A DNA stretch of 64,000 nt from NCBI GenBank assembly GCA_948567375.1, contig OX419757.1, positions 30,876,001 to 30,940,000 on the forward strand. The letters run 5' to 3'. The notes under the pieces are model-generated. The model worked only from the letters and a program-made list of their open reading frames with translations. It ran no database searches and was not told the DNA's origin. This DNA is from Lunularia cruciata (lineage: Eukaryota; Streptophyta; Marchantiopsida; Lunulariales; Lunulariaceae). Positions 1 to 9,663 of the stretch are shown here, one piece after another (positions within the stretch are counted from its first letter, which is position 1; every line of letters begins with the position of its first letter). The translations under genes were made by a program, and so were the position numbers.

Positions 1-243
1 AAGGAGAGCTATGATAAGAGGCAAGACAAGAAGAAGGTGGAGCCTTTCAAAGAAGGTGATTGGGTAATGTTGTTTGATTCCATTCGATTCAAGAGAGTGC
101 AAAAGAAGTTTTTGCCTAAGTACTTTGGACCTTTCATAGTGGAGAAGGTGTGGGGCAATTACACCTATGATCTCAAGGAGTTGGGAGGAAGATACTTTGA
201 TAGGATTAACCATGATAAGTTGAAGATGTACCATAGAAGGTAG
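1..243 (+). CDS. Family A Gypsy integrase C-terminal end (partial)
   Basis: The 3' end of a Ty3/Gypsy pol polyprotein, open from base 1 to a TAG at 241-243; the rest lies outside the window. It matches, nearly residue for residue, the end of the integrase in the better preserved A element at 48556-48912 (-), including the lysine-rich stretch, the FGPF motif and the final MYHRR. This segment is the SH3-like DNA-binding tail of retroviral-type integrase. It ends 48 bases before the 3' LTR, so nothing separates integrase from the LTR. No stop codon or frameshift is visible in this portion. Confidence 0.85.
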   Translation, partial: KESYDKRQDKKKVEPFKEGDWVMLFDSIRFKRVQKKFLPKYFGPFIVEKVWGNYTYDLKELGGRYFDRINHDKLKMYHRR

Positions 244-276
244 AGAGACCTTCACTTTGAGGACAAAGTGAAAACT

Positions 277-291
277 TAGTCCGGGGGTAAA
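277..291 (+). promoter_or_regulatory. Polypurine tract of the A element
   Basis: A purine-rich run (GTCCGGGGGTAAA) sits immediately before the LTR start TGTAACACC. The same tract, reverse-complemented, borders the 3' LTRs at 48508 and 57190. This is where a plus-strand primer would be cut during reverse transcription. Confidence 0.6.
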
Positions 292-970
292 TGTAACACC
301 CATTTGTGCATGTGTGTGGTATTGTGATACTTAGCTTGGTATTACAAGTACTTAAGAGATATTATTTATATAGAGATAAAGGATGGTTCTATATTAGTCA
401 TGGTTAGCTAAAGTTAGTCATAGCTAAGATAGATGGGACCTTACTTTAGAGGAAGTAGAAAAGATGAGCACCACTATTTTGGATTTTAGTGTGTTGACTC
501 GGTATTATTCCTAGGTGTTTGGCTTTGGGGAAAGAGTTGAGAACTCTTGGGCCCGCAAGCCTTTTTGTTTTGGATTCTTCTTTAGTCCAAGGATAGCCCA
601 TGTGAAGGAATCCTTGCTTTAGTGGTTGGGTCAAGATAAGGGGAATATGCCCATGTGAATGGATATTCCTTTCTACTTTTTGACTTTACTTGACTTTTAG
701 TCTAGTAACTTGAGTTACTACGGTAATTAGTAACTTTGGTACGTAACCATTTCACAACTATATAAACAAGGGGTGAGGAGGTACTCATCATCCTTTCATT
801 TGCAACTATCTCTCTCTCATTGAGTTCTCTAGTGAGCAATGTCTTGAGTCTTGGAGTGTTAGCCTTGGAGGAGTATGATGGAGTTGGGGTTCCTTGCCTT
901 CTTAGTCCATGGTGCGCTACCATAATAGCCATCAGAGGTTCATCCTGAGTGAGAGACAGGCCGGCTCACA
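292..970 (+). repeat. LTR of family A (3' LTR, 679 bp)
   Basis: Starts TGTAACACCC and ends CCGGCTCACA (TG...CA). Near-identical copies occur at 36654-37345 (+), 47829-48507 (-), 54855-55546 (-) and 56499-57189 (-), with partial copies at 5936-6427 and 56099-56131. A TATATAAA box lies at 759-766, so U3 is about 490 bp. It follows integrase and a polypurine tract, so it is a 3' LTR. This copy lacks the 13-bp segment found in the 692-bp version. On its right it abuts the methyltransferase region of D(-), so this A element inserted into D. Confidence 0.93.
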
Positions 971-1945
971 GCTCTTCCAAGCCAAGGCTCACAATCCAGG
1001 TCAAACAATTCAGATCCATAGCCTGACCTAACACATGACGCCTGGATGCCTCTGACACTATTGGAACAGTGGTAATACCGGTGCAAAAACCCATCGCCCG
1101 CTCTCTCTCATCAGCATTGGGCTCCACCAACTACTGTAATTGTGAGTCCCAAACAAGTCCATGTCCTCCATCTCGAAAAGCATGAGAGCCTGGGAAACTC
1201 ATGAGTGTGGGAAATGCAGCTCTAGCCTGTCCAACTAGGTTCACCACTGCCATAAGTGACCTATCAGCCACTACCACTATCTAAGATTGACGCCCAACAT
1301 CCAAGATATCATCAACAAGAATGTGGTCCAGTCGCTGAATCCCATCATAAGCACGCTATAGAACCTCTCTGGGTAAGAAATTCATCCACCAAAGACAAAT
1401 ACGATGAGCCCGTGATCCCACTCTGGCTGCATCTAACAATACCGCATGTCCCATCCAAGAATGGACCTGATGTGTACTTACCACCACTTTGGTGCGAGAA
1501 TCACCCATCAAAGGAACGTTCTCCAAAAGGTAAGCTAGAGAAACAGACTGATGAACCTAGAGATGTTGTAGTATCCGTAACATCTCCCAAAACACACCTG
1601 AACGAGGATCCTAAAGACCCAATCCTCTACCAGCACGTGTATGTCCCTGACATGGCCATCCAAAAATCACCAAGTGAATATGCCCATGTCTCTCTAGGTC
1701 ATGCACCCCTAGTAAGGAAATGTCTCTTGGTAGGGCCTTTTGGCAACCTTTGACTGCTGAAATCGGTAATAACTCCGGATACCAATAGGCCAAGTGTGCT
1801 ACATGATGTAGAGAGACTCGCCTAGCAGTCTCATCTCTCTCTACATACAAGTACCTCTGTACTCGTATACCCGCTTGTAACACCGTAGCTAGTCCGGTGT
1901 TGATCCCACCAAACAACTCCAATAGGCATATCCCCTCTACTAGAT
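971..1945 (-). pseudogene. DNA cytosine-5 methyltransferase domain in D polyprotein
   Basis: A C5-cytosine methyltransferase, which would transfer a methyl group from S-adenosylmethionine to DNA cytosine. Minus-strand motifs in order: motif I LELFGGINTG (1922-1893); an acidic motif II VERDETA; motif IV FGWPCQG with the catalytic Cys codon at 1652-1650; RSGVFWEMLRIL just after; motif VI LLENVP (ENV at 1523-1515); motif VIII SRAHRICLWW (about 1420-1385); a spacer of about 90 residues; motifs IX/X with ERERAMGF and RRHVLGQAMD (about 1124-991). The order is the unpermuted, DNMT3-like one. It continues the protease frame. Several stops (TAG at 1611-1613 and others) and one frameshift between motifs IV and VI make this copy dead. 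The A LTR cuts it at 970. A host DNMT gene is unlikely because protease and gag of the same element lie directly upstream. Confidence 0.88.
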
Positions 1946-2147
1946 ACTACCAAGCAATGAGTGTGGTATCTAGAGATGTCAAAGCAATCGCCTCTAGAGG
2001 CTCATCCTCACACTCATTTCTTGATGGTACGAAGGCTCCACTCCAAGCCTGCTACATCAATTGATCTGCATGCTACTGCAATGCCTCCTCTAAACTCCAC
2101 AATGGAACATTTAAAGTGGATGGAACAATCCCACTCGTACCCCAAAG

Positions 2148-3125
2148 CTAAGTGATCTCCTCTGGTACTGGAGTATCCTTTGCATGGGCATTCCCCTCCA
2201 ACAAGTCACCAGGCCAAGTAACTGCACTACTGAAAGCTAAAACTGATGTTGCCATGGTCCCGGACTGTAGTGAGCCAAGGCTGCCACTACTGAAGTGTAT
2301 TGGTAGGCAACATACCCGTCCCTCACCAGACTGCCAATCAGGTCTATAAGAGATTGTCTCCTCCCAATAGTCAATGCTTAAACCCATGGGGTATAACACT
2401 GCTCCCCCAACTAGCACATCATATGACTCAACTATCGTCTCAATAGTCTGAGCTCTCACCACCAAGCTATCAATTGGATGACTAGGCTGAACCTAGACAA
2501 CAAGCTCTCCACGTGTGATGTACTGTATCGAACCACCACCTAGAGATGTCTGGATCTAAAATCTGAAACACCTCTCCACATTGGTCTTCCGTAACTCCAG
2601 ACCGACAACTGTAGCCTTCTCTAACATAAGGGGCTGCGCACCAGAGTCTAACAAGACTCTCTGTGGTGTATAGACCTTCCCTAAAGGTCCCACCAAACAA
2701 AAAATCCCCCTCTGGTTATCCAATAGGACAACACTAGGTGTAAACCGCGCTCTCTCAAAGGCTGGTCTAACTGGCAACTCCTCCAGTCTAGCCGTTGCTG
2801 CCTGCCATAAACCACTAGTCGCTGAATGGATCCCATGCTCCTCAACCAAGTCAGCTCCACTACCAACCACCTCTGCTCTAGTAGTAGGAACTGCACCATC
2901 CCTACTCTCACACAACGTGGCAGCCAACCGGAATACTAGGGTTGGGTCAACTCCCAATGTAAACATATCACTAGCTGAAAACAAAGGATGCCACATAATC
3001 AGCTGAGCCGCCTCCAACATCATGCTAGACTCAGTCTCTACAGTAGCAGGTGGCTGACTAGCAAGTAGTCCATCATGTACTCCATCACCACCTACCACAC
3101 CTGCACTAGGATGTCTAGGAACCAT
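2148..3125 (-). pseudogene. Family D aspartic protease region
   Basis: Retrotransposon aspartic protease, which would cut the Gag-Pol polyprotein. The minus-strand frame shows the active-site stretch VLLDSGAQPLML at about 2660-2625 and a protease C-terminal part ending DVLVGGAVLYPMG at about 2400, followed by a tryptophan/tyrosine-rich segment. The same frame runs on into the methyltransferase domain, so both were one polyprotein. An in-frame TAG at 2556 replaces a CAG still present in the D(+) copy. Upstream residues are a serine/glycine-rich linker also seen at 31990-32400 (+). Confidence 0.75.
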
Positions 3126-3253
3126 GTATGTCGTCTGTAATGCCTCAAATAGTGTGAAAGACTGGGGAAGTCTAACCTGTCTCCCAACCTGTCCTCTCTA
3201 TGGGTCTAACTCCACTGATGCTCCTCTAGGCTCCGTAGCACGTATTGCACTCT

Positions 3254-5935
3254 TGTGACAACCCGGCAAATATCACTTTTGCAGTAATCGGGTAAGTAAA
3301 GTTTGTTCCCGCAGAGATACGAGTCAGAATTGGTTAAATACAAAGTCAAAGTAACAATTGCAGTTCTTCTTGGTTGTGTCTTTAATCTCTTAGGTAGAAA
3401 CCACACCCAAAAGAGAGTAACAAGCACTGAATCGCAATCTTGTCGCAAATTTCACACTCCTTAATCACAACTCCTTCCAATCTTTCCAAACAATCTTGAT
3501 TGTGATGATTCATGCTCTCCCAAAAATAGCACTTCACTGCAAAACGACTTTGCCTCAGAATTGTGTTCCACCCCTCCACTAAAGGCACAACTTCCTCGAT
3601 TGAAATTGCTTCACATTAACTTTGCACTGCACTCACAAATGCAGAATACTACCAACACAACAATTCCTCTCAGATCTGTCAAGGCATTGCTTTGATTGCA
3701 CTTCACTCAGGATCAAACACACAGAATGAAGATCAAGGCTGCCGAATCCAACATCCAACAAGCACCCTGACTTGCACTTTGAATTTCTCCAAACACTCAC
3801 AAACACAAGTACAAAGTTGATACTCGGAATCAAGCTCAAGCGATGAGCACTGCTTCACAACACTTTGCTTTATCTATTCTCAAAAATTATGAGCACTGAA
3901 CAACATTTCTCTACAAATGCCACTCTTAAGTAGTGAACAAATCGATAGTTCTAATAACTATACCGTTCTACAACAACTTTTCTAACCTATAGATCCAAAA
4001 TGACAATGCACCTCTTCATATCTCAAAATTGTTACTAATCCAATCCGATGTCTACTTCGTCATCGGCTTTCAAACCCGAACCCAAAGTAAATTTACTTCC
4101 TACTACTCTATCCTCGGGTTTCATATCTTCTACCTCTTCTACCAGATCCAACAATTCTCTTTCTTGATCTGAAATTGCACTAGTGGGTAATCTATCTAAC
4201 TCTTCATCTCGCGACCCACTCCTCTCTAATGTCTCTATTTCTAACTCCGAAGACATTTGCACTCCTATGTTATCTACTTTGGGTTTGGCTCTAACGTCTT
4301 TCCAAAGTTTTTCTATCTCTATTTTCACTAAGTCTTATCTGATTGCAATATTATCTGTTACTTCTAAGATCTTCCTGTCTACACGAGTCCGGAGACTTAT
4401 CAACAACACGTTCAAATCTATATCTTTTGCCTGTCTTTGCCTTGTCTTGTGCACCAACAACTTCAACTTGTGCAGCCTCGTTTCTTCAATCCAAACGTAG
4501 GCCTCTGTACTCAACACGGCATTCATCCTGAGGACAATCTCCTTCAATGGCTCCAATCTCATCTTCCTCTCTCACTCTCGATCTGCAAGCCTGTCCTCCA
4601 TGTACATCGCCAATTCCACTTCAAACTCGGCTTTCACCGTCTCCCTCTCCTTCTCTTTCTGTACAACCTCCTCCTGATTACAAAGTAACTCTCGTAATCT
4701 CTCTTGTTCCCTATACCGTGCTGCCAACTCTCTTTGCCAGAGTTGCTTCTTCTCCTCAACACTCTCCATCACCCTATTGAGCTCCTGATCCTTTGCTGCT
4801 ACTCTCGCCATAGCATGGATAACTTCTACTCTTGAATCAACAAACTGCTGCTTCAAGATCTCGTATTCTGCTACTTGTCTCTCCCTTGCTATGCCACTCT
4901 TCTTCACAAGATCCTCTTGATATCTTACTTCTCTCTTCAAGTCTTCAATTAACTGAGTCCTCACTACTGCCTCCGCTCATAGTACTTCTCTCTCTTCCTC
5001 ACCTCGGGTTATACTCTTCTTCAACTCCGAGTTCTCTTCTTCTAATCGGGACAACACCTGCAATACAGTCTTTACCTCTAGACAAGTTGACTGCATCTCC
5101 TTCTTCTTGTACTCCAGCTTTACCAGTAGAGGACATACCACATCCCGTAGGTATTTGACTCCATTGCTCGGGGCTACTTCTTCTTGCGTGGCCACTTCTC
5201 TTTGTACTTCATGTTCATCCAATACTCGCCTTCTTCTCTGCAATTTTTGTATCGGAATGGACGCCCCACTTCCCGAGCTTGCATTTGCTTCTTCTTGCAC
5301 ATTACTCGGACCTGCCTCGTACTTCACCTTACGTCTTGAGTGGATTCCTCTCTGAATTGCGATCTTTTCTTCTACCTCAGGTACTTCATCTTCCAGCTTT
5401 GTGTTGTCCTCAGCCTTGATCTCTGCGTGCACTTCTTCTTCTTCTTCTGCAGCAGCCGCCGGTGCCGATGTCATTTCTCCTCCTTCATCGCTGTCACTAC
5501 TCGTATCTCCACTCTGTAGCGTTAGATCGGGTTCCTCCTTGTGCTCTGAGTCTTTGGTCTTGAGCTCGGCATCACCTTCCGAGTCTTTCATCTTCCGACT
5601 TGATCACCACCATACCTCGCCTCGGGTTTCCTCTCATGGTCTTCCGAGGATTCTTCGTATCTTTGGCTTTGCCCTGCGGACTTCTCTTCTTCAAGTTCGG
5701 GGTACTCACTTTGATCTCCACATTCTTCCTTGTCTTCTTGTAGTACTTGTCGGTGCTCTTGATTTGCAAAATGTACTGCTGCTCCTCTACATCGACCTCC
5801 TTTCTCAAATCGGGATGGAAATGTGACACCATCTCAGTTTGCTCCACCGAGTTCAGCAAATTCAACCCGAGGTAGAAATGCGCTGCAAACGGCACAATGT
5901 AGTGTGGAGGCAATTTATCTTGCAGATTCCACACC
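3254..5935 (-). repeat. Family B LTR, truncated (-)
   Basis: Begins TGTGACAACCCGGC, the reverse complement of the B LTR 3' end, and matches the 3.78-kb LTR at 57442-61222 from its end back to about 1.1 kb from its start, where it is fused to an A LTR fragment. It interrupts D(-); D sequence stops at 3253 in the protease linker and the flanking bases are ACTCT. The upstream promoter part of the LTR is missing, so the target duplication cannot be checked. Confidence 0.85.
4035..5934 (-). pseudogene. LTR-encoded coiled-coil protein of family B (5' truncated)
   Basis: Copy of the ORF carried inside B LTRs. It begins inside the conserved core (PPHYIVPFAAHFYLGLNLL, about 5910-5855), continues through a lysine/arginine-rich stretch and an acidic linker (about 5700-5400), then a long heptad-rich coiled coil (about 5100-4250), and ends VDIG-LD-stop at 4035. 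One frameshift near 5580 and a few stops (for example about 4975) break it. The end point matches the other copies. Confidence 0.75.
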
Positions 5936-6427
5936 CTTGTTTATATACTTGTGAAATAGTTATGTACCAAAGTTACTAGTTACCATAGTAACTCAAGTTA
6001 CTAGACTAAAAGTCAAGTAAAGTCAAAAAGTAGAAAGAAATATCCATTCACATGGGCATATTCCCCTAAGCATGTGGTCTTATCTTGACCCAACCACTAA
6101 GTCAAGGATTCCTTCACATGGGCTATCCTTTGACTAAAGAAGAATCCAAAAGAAAAAGGCTTGCGGGCCCAAGATTTCTCAACTCTTTCCTCCAAGCCAA
6201 ACACCTAGGAATAATACCAAGTCAACACACTAAAATCCAAAATAGTGGTGCTCATCTTTTCTACTTCCTCTAAAGTAAGGTCCCCTCTATCTTAGCTATG
6301 ACTAACTTTAGCTAACCATGACTAATATAGAACCATCCTTAATCTTTATATAAATAATATCTCTTAAGTACTTGTTATACCAAGCTAAATATCACAATAC
6401 CACACACATGCACAAATGGGTGTTACA
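5936..6427 (-). repeat. Partial family A LTR (-)
   Basis: Corresponds to the first approximately 490 bp (U3 up to the TATA region) of the A LTR in reverse orientation, ending TGTTACA at 6427. The downstream LTR part is missing and the cut end is fused directly to a B LTR. At the junction both parents share CACC, which suggests a deletion by microhomology between an A and a B insertion in D(-). Confidence 0.85.
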
Positions 6428-7830
6428 ATACTACACCCCTACTAGGTGTAGATCCTCTACCACCACCTCTACCACCTCGTCCTCCATGAACTAGAGCTCC
6501 TCTACTACCTGCAATAGTAGCCCTACCACTCCGTAACTCTGGGTGTAGGTCAAAACACCGGTCACTAGTGTGACCAAATCTGTGGCAATGCTCACATTGC
6601 CTTTGTGCTAGCTGTGATGCACCAGAGGTATCAGGTCCTCTGCCCTGAGTACACTCTCTCCTATGGTGAGGTCCACCACAAGTCCAACAAGCAACACCAC
6701 CACCCAACTGGCTGCTGCTGACTCAAAAATGAGGGTAAAGGTCTAACTCCACTAGGCCCTCCACTCGCTCCATAGAATCTGGGCTGTCCACCCTGTCCTC
6801 AAAAACCAACAAGGCGTGGTGCACTCTGTTGCACTCTAGAAGAAGTCACAACCGTGGATGAGGTCTCCCTACTAAATCCAGATGTCACCACTCTCTCCTC
6901 CACCATGTTGAGCTCAATACGCTCAGCCAAACCAAAGACTACTGCCAAAGTGAGCGAAGTAGCCTGCAACAACGTAGCATCACAAACTCTACGTTGCAAC
7001 TCCTTGTCCAGTATCCCATACCAAACTTGGACTGCTTGGGCCTCAGTAACTCCCCGAGTAAGAACTGATCAGCCGCCTCATGCGAGTGTATGCCTTGCGT
7101 AGGCTCTCTCCAGCCTTCCGCTGGAACTCCTGCAAGCTCCTTAGCTTGTCAGTCCGCACTCCCTGGTAGTTCTACCTCAAACACAGGAAGAACTCCACTA
7201 TGGGGTTAAACCCCGGTACCACACCACCTCTTGCAGCGGTACCTTCACTTGTAGTAGCACTATCTCCAGCTAGTGCACCTCCACTAGCTCCACCCACACT
7301 ACTTGAGCTAGAACTCATAGGTATAGCCGATCTACTCTTGGCCATCGAACCTGAAGTGATAGAGACATAGTTCAAAGACCAATACTGTCTCCATAACTTG
7401 ATCTCCTCCAAATGAGCTCTCTTGAACTCATGGTACTCATCCATTGGCAGACCCTCCAAGTGCTGAAACAACCCTTTCCATGCCATGAAGGGTGTGAACA
7501 AAGTCGGGTTCCGCATCTACTGCAGATCACACCAACTGTCAAACTCTTGGATGAAGTCATCCAACTCAATGGTATCCATTGTACCAGAGTAATGCCTTGG
7601 GCCTTTGGAGGCCCCATAAATCTTGTCTATGTCTCACAACAACGGTGCGGACAGACCAAGTGCACTCTCAATTGAATTAGCTCTTGTGTCGAACTCCAAC
7701 TTAGAGTCAATCTCCTCCCTCACTGGGATCTAAGATACAGGCTGATACTGACCACCACTCCGAGTAAACCCACTGCGTATTGCAGGGCTGACTCCTCTAG
7801 AATCTCCAAAGAACTCCGTCGTGACCAAGT
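6428..7830 (-). pseudogene. Family D gag
   Basis: Capsid/nucleocapsid polyprotein start, minus strand. The N-terminal part (about 7670-7170) contains the GTMDTIELDDFIQEFDSW-type capsid start and an LFQHLEGLP segment. The middle (about 7150-6800) has an ERIELNMVEERV stretch. The C-terminal part (6707-6430) carries two zinc knuckles: a shortened CX2CX4HX3C and a canonical CX2CX4HX4C (CEHCHRFGHTSDRC), followed by a glycine/arginine-rich run. Stops and frameshifts are scattered. The D(+) copy at 30841-31860 lacks about 460 bp of the N-terminal part, so this copy is the better guide to gag length. Confidence 0.75.
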
Positions 7831-8236
7831 AACCACAACAGCAAACCCAAACCACCAACTGCAACCACAAGTCACAGCCGCAAGTGCCCCACCAAGTGCC
7901 AACACCAACTAAGCACCACCCACTAATGTAACTCTAACCAAGATAACTACACTAGGGGAAAGGGCAACCTGTAACCTGCCATCATAACACGCACTCTCAC
8001 GGTTTGCAGGCCATCACTTCCTGCCTTACCGGAGAGGAACAAAGGTAGTCTGACTTGTCATCACTCCAACCTCACCATCGAGAGCACACCAGAGCACCAA
8101 CACTCAAAAGTCAGGGCACCTCACACAAACGTGGTGCACAAATAGGAAGTAGAGAATGGAGGGGGTCCAATCACAAGAAATCTAAACAAAAACCCTCCAT
8201 CTCATAACACAACACGGGATTGACTCTGCCACCATT
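7831..8236 (-). other. D leader with primer binding site
   Basis: Non-coding leader between the LTR and gag. A primer-site candidate reads TGGTGGCAGAGTCAATCCCG in the element sense and starts at 8234, two bases inside the LTR end; the D(+) copy has the same site at 30339-30358 with one change. The tRNA it pairs with was not identified; it is not the tRNA-Asp type seen in families A and B. Confidence 0.55.
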
Positions 8237-9663
8237 TGGCATTTGACATAAGAGAAGTTGGTATCTAAGTCCTAAGCTACCAGGATCACCAAGAATGGGA
8301 TCAAACTGCCTCTCCTAGCCAAAGCTACATGTGTATAGATAACAATGGCATAGTCACTAGGACAACAAGTGAGGGTGGACCAGTTGGCTAGGGCACCAAT
8401 CTAGGAACAAGAGATCTAGGGGTCAAACCATGTTGCGCACTATCTAGCAGGAAAGGCAGATTTTGCTAACCAATGACCAAGATCTACTCTAAACTAGCTA
8501 GCCTCATGCCAGCAAGCAGGCTTGCTGGCCCTTTTGGCCCCTCTAGGCCTTCGTAGCCTCTCATAGCCCACAACCCTATGCCTCAAAGCCTCAAAACACC
8601 AAAATTCAGCCAGATTTGGCCTTTCTTGTTGCCACTTCGAACCTCCTCCAAAATTGGCGAAAGTTTTCCAAATCTGTGAAAGCTCTCCAAACTAGCAAAA
8701 CTCCTCCAAATCTGGCCAAACAGTGAAAACTCCTCCAATTTTGGCAAAAATATGACATAAATCCCAACCAAAATCTGACGTAAAATCTGACATAAACCCT
8801 AAAGTTGGACGTCCGCCAAATCCTCTGCTAACTTTCCACTCGAGCCAGATTGACAACACAGGTTTTTCCAAATCACAAATTCATGAGAGGAGCTTCCCAA
8901 CTCCACCTTCAATTTGACTTTCTGAGCCCAACTCGTAGCAAATTGGTCTTGCTTTCACCTCTTGAGCTCAAAATCACAACCACTGCTCGAAATTTGCTCC
9001 TTCTTTGCTCAAAATTTGGCCAGCGCTTCCGCACACCATCCGCCTAACTGCCAAATCTGCATCAATTGAATGAGCTTCTGCACACTAGGGAAACACTGAA
9101 CTTGAATCAAGCTACCAATGATCCACCGAGTTTGGAGATACCACCGAGTTTGGAGATACCACCAACACTCAAAGTTCCTACACCTGATTTCCCACTGACT
9201 TCACTTCTGTGATGTAATCAGATTGCTTACCACTGTCAACTCAACTCAACTCAGATCAATACTTGATCTGTCACTCTATAAATTGCCAACAACTGGGCAC
9301 TGATTACAGTCAAGCCACACCCACTCAAGCATAGAGAATCCAGGTGACGCTCGCCGGCCTTTATCCACCATAGCTAGGAACTCGAAGGCTTAACATCAGA
9401 GAAGTGAGCTCTCTGGAGCTCACTTTGAAACTATACCCCTTGGACTCGAGCTAGCTCTGAAACCCTAACGGTCCCGCTGACGGCACACTCGACGGTGCAA
9501 ATGGTGAAAAGTGACGGTGGGCCCCATCATGAAGTCAGTACCCCAAACACAAAATCTAACCATCGGAAAGTAGTTGTTGAGAAACTGCTTAAATAACTCT
9601 AACTACTATCACTAGAACTCTAGTGTCTGAGCATCTAGATGCGGCACTACAAATGGCGTGACA
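8237..9663 (-). repeat. LTR of family D (5' LTR, about 1.43 kb)
   Basis: In the element sense it starts TGTCACGCCATTTG (at 9663) and ends ATGCCA (at 8237), two bases before the primer site. Other copies: 25474-30336 (+, split by a B LTR and lacking about 350 bp) and 44520-44965 (+, truncated). It includes a tract with repeated CCAAATCTG/CTCCTCCAA units (about 8620-8770) that is absent from the (+) copy. Its left neighbour is the D leader; its right neighbour, from 9664, is the interior of a B LTR. Confidence 0.8.

Larger units (their letters stand above)
971..9663 (-). mobile_element. Family D Ty3/Gypsy element (-), methyltransferase-bearing, interrupted
   Basis: In minus-strand order: LTR (9663-8237), primer site, leader, gag with two zinc knuckles (about 7830-6428), protease (3125-2150), then a DNA cytosine-5 methyltransferase domain (about 1940-971). 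The reverse transcriptase side would lie left of the A element that starts this window. A truncated B LTR (3254-5935) and a partial A LTR (5936-6427) interrupt it between gag and protease; about 180 bp of D is missing there compared with D(+). The sister copy at 25474-44965 (+) supplies the downstream part: RT, RNase H, integrase and PHD finger. Confidence 0.85.

Noticed and set aside
1256-1753. 165-codon plus-strand ORF opposite the methyltransferase
   Set aside because: Shadow of the minus-strand domain, which has ordered catalytic motifs; the plus-strand product has none.
6085-6273. Recurring 62-codon ORF (MTQPL...) also seen at 446-634, 36808-36996, 48165-48353 and 55204-55392
   Set aside because: It lies antisense within the U3 of the A LTR and recurs only because the LTR does; no motif or start context supports a gene.
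8620-8770. CRISPR-like or minisatellite array
   Set aside because: Repeated CCAAATCTG/CTCCTCCAA units are irregular, without fixed spacers, and are LTR sequence of family D.
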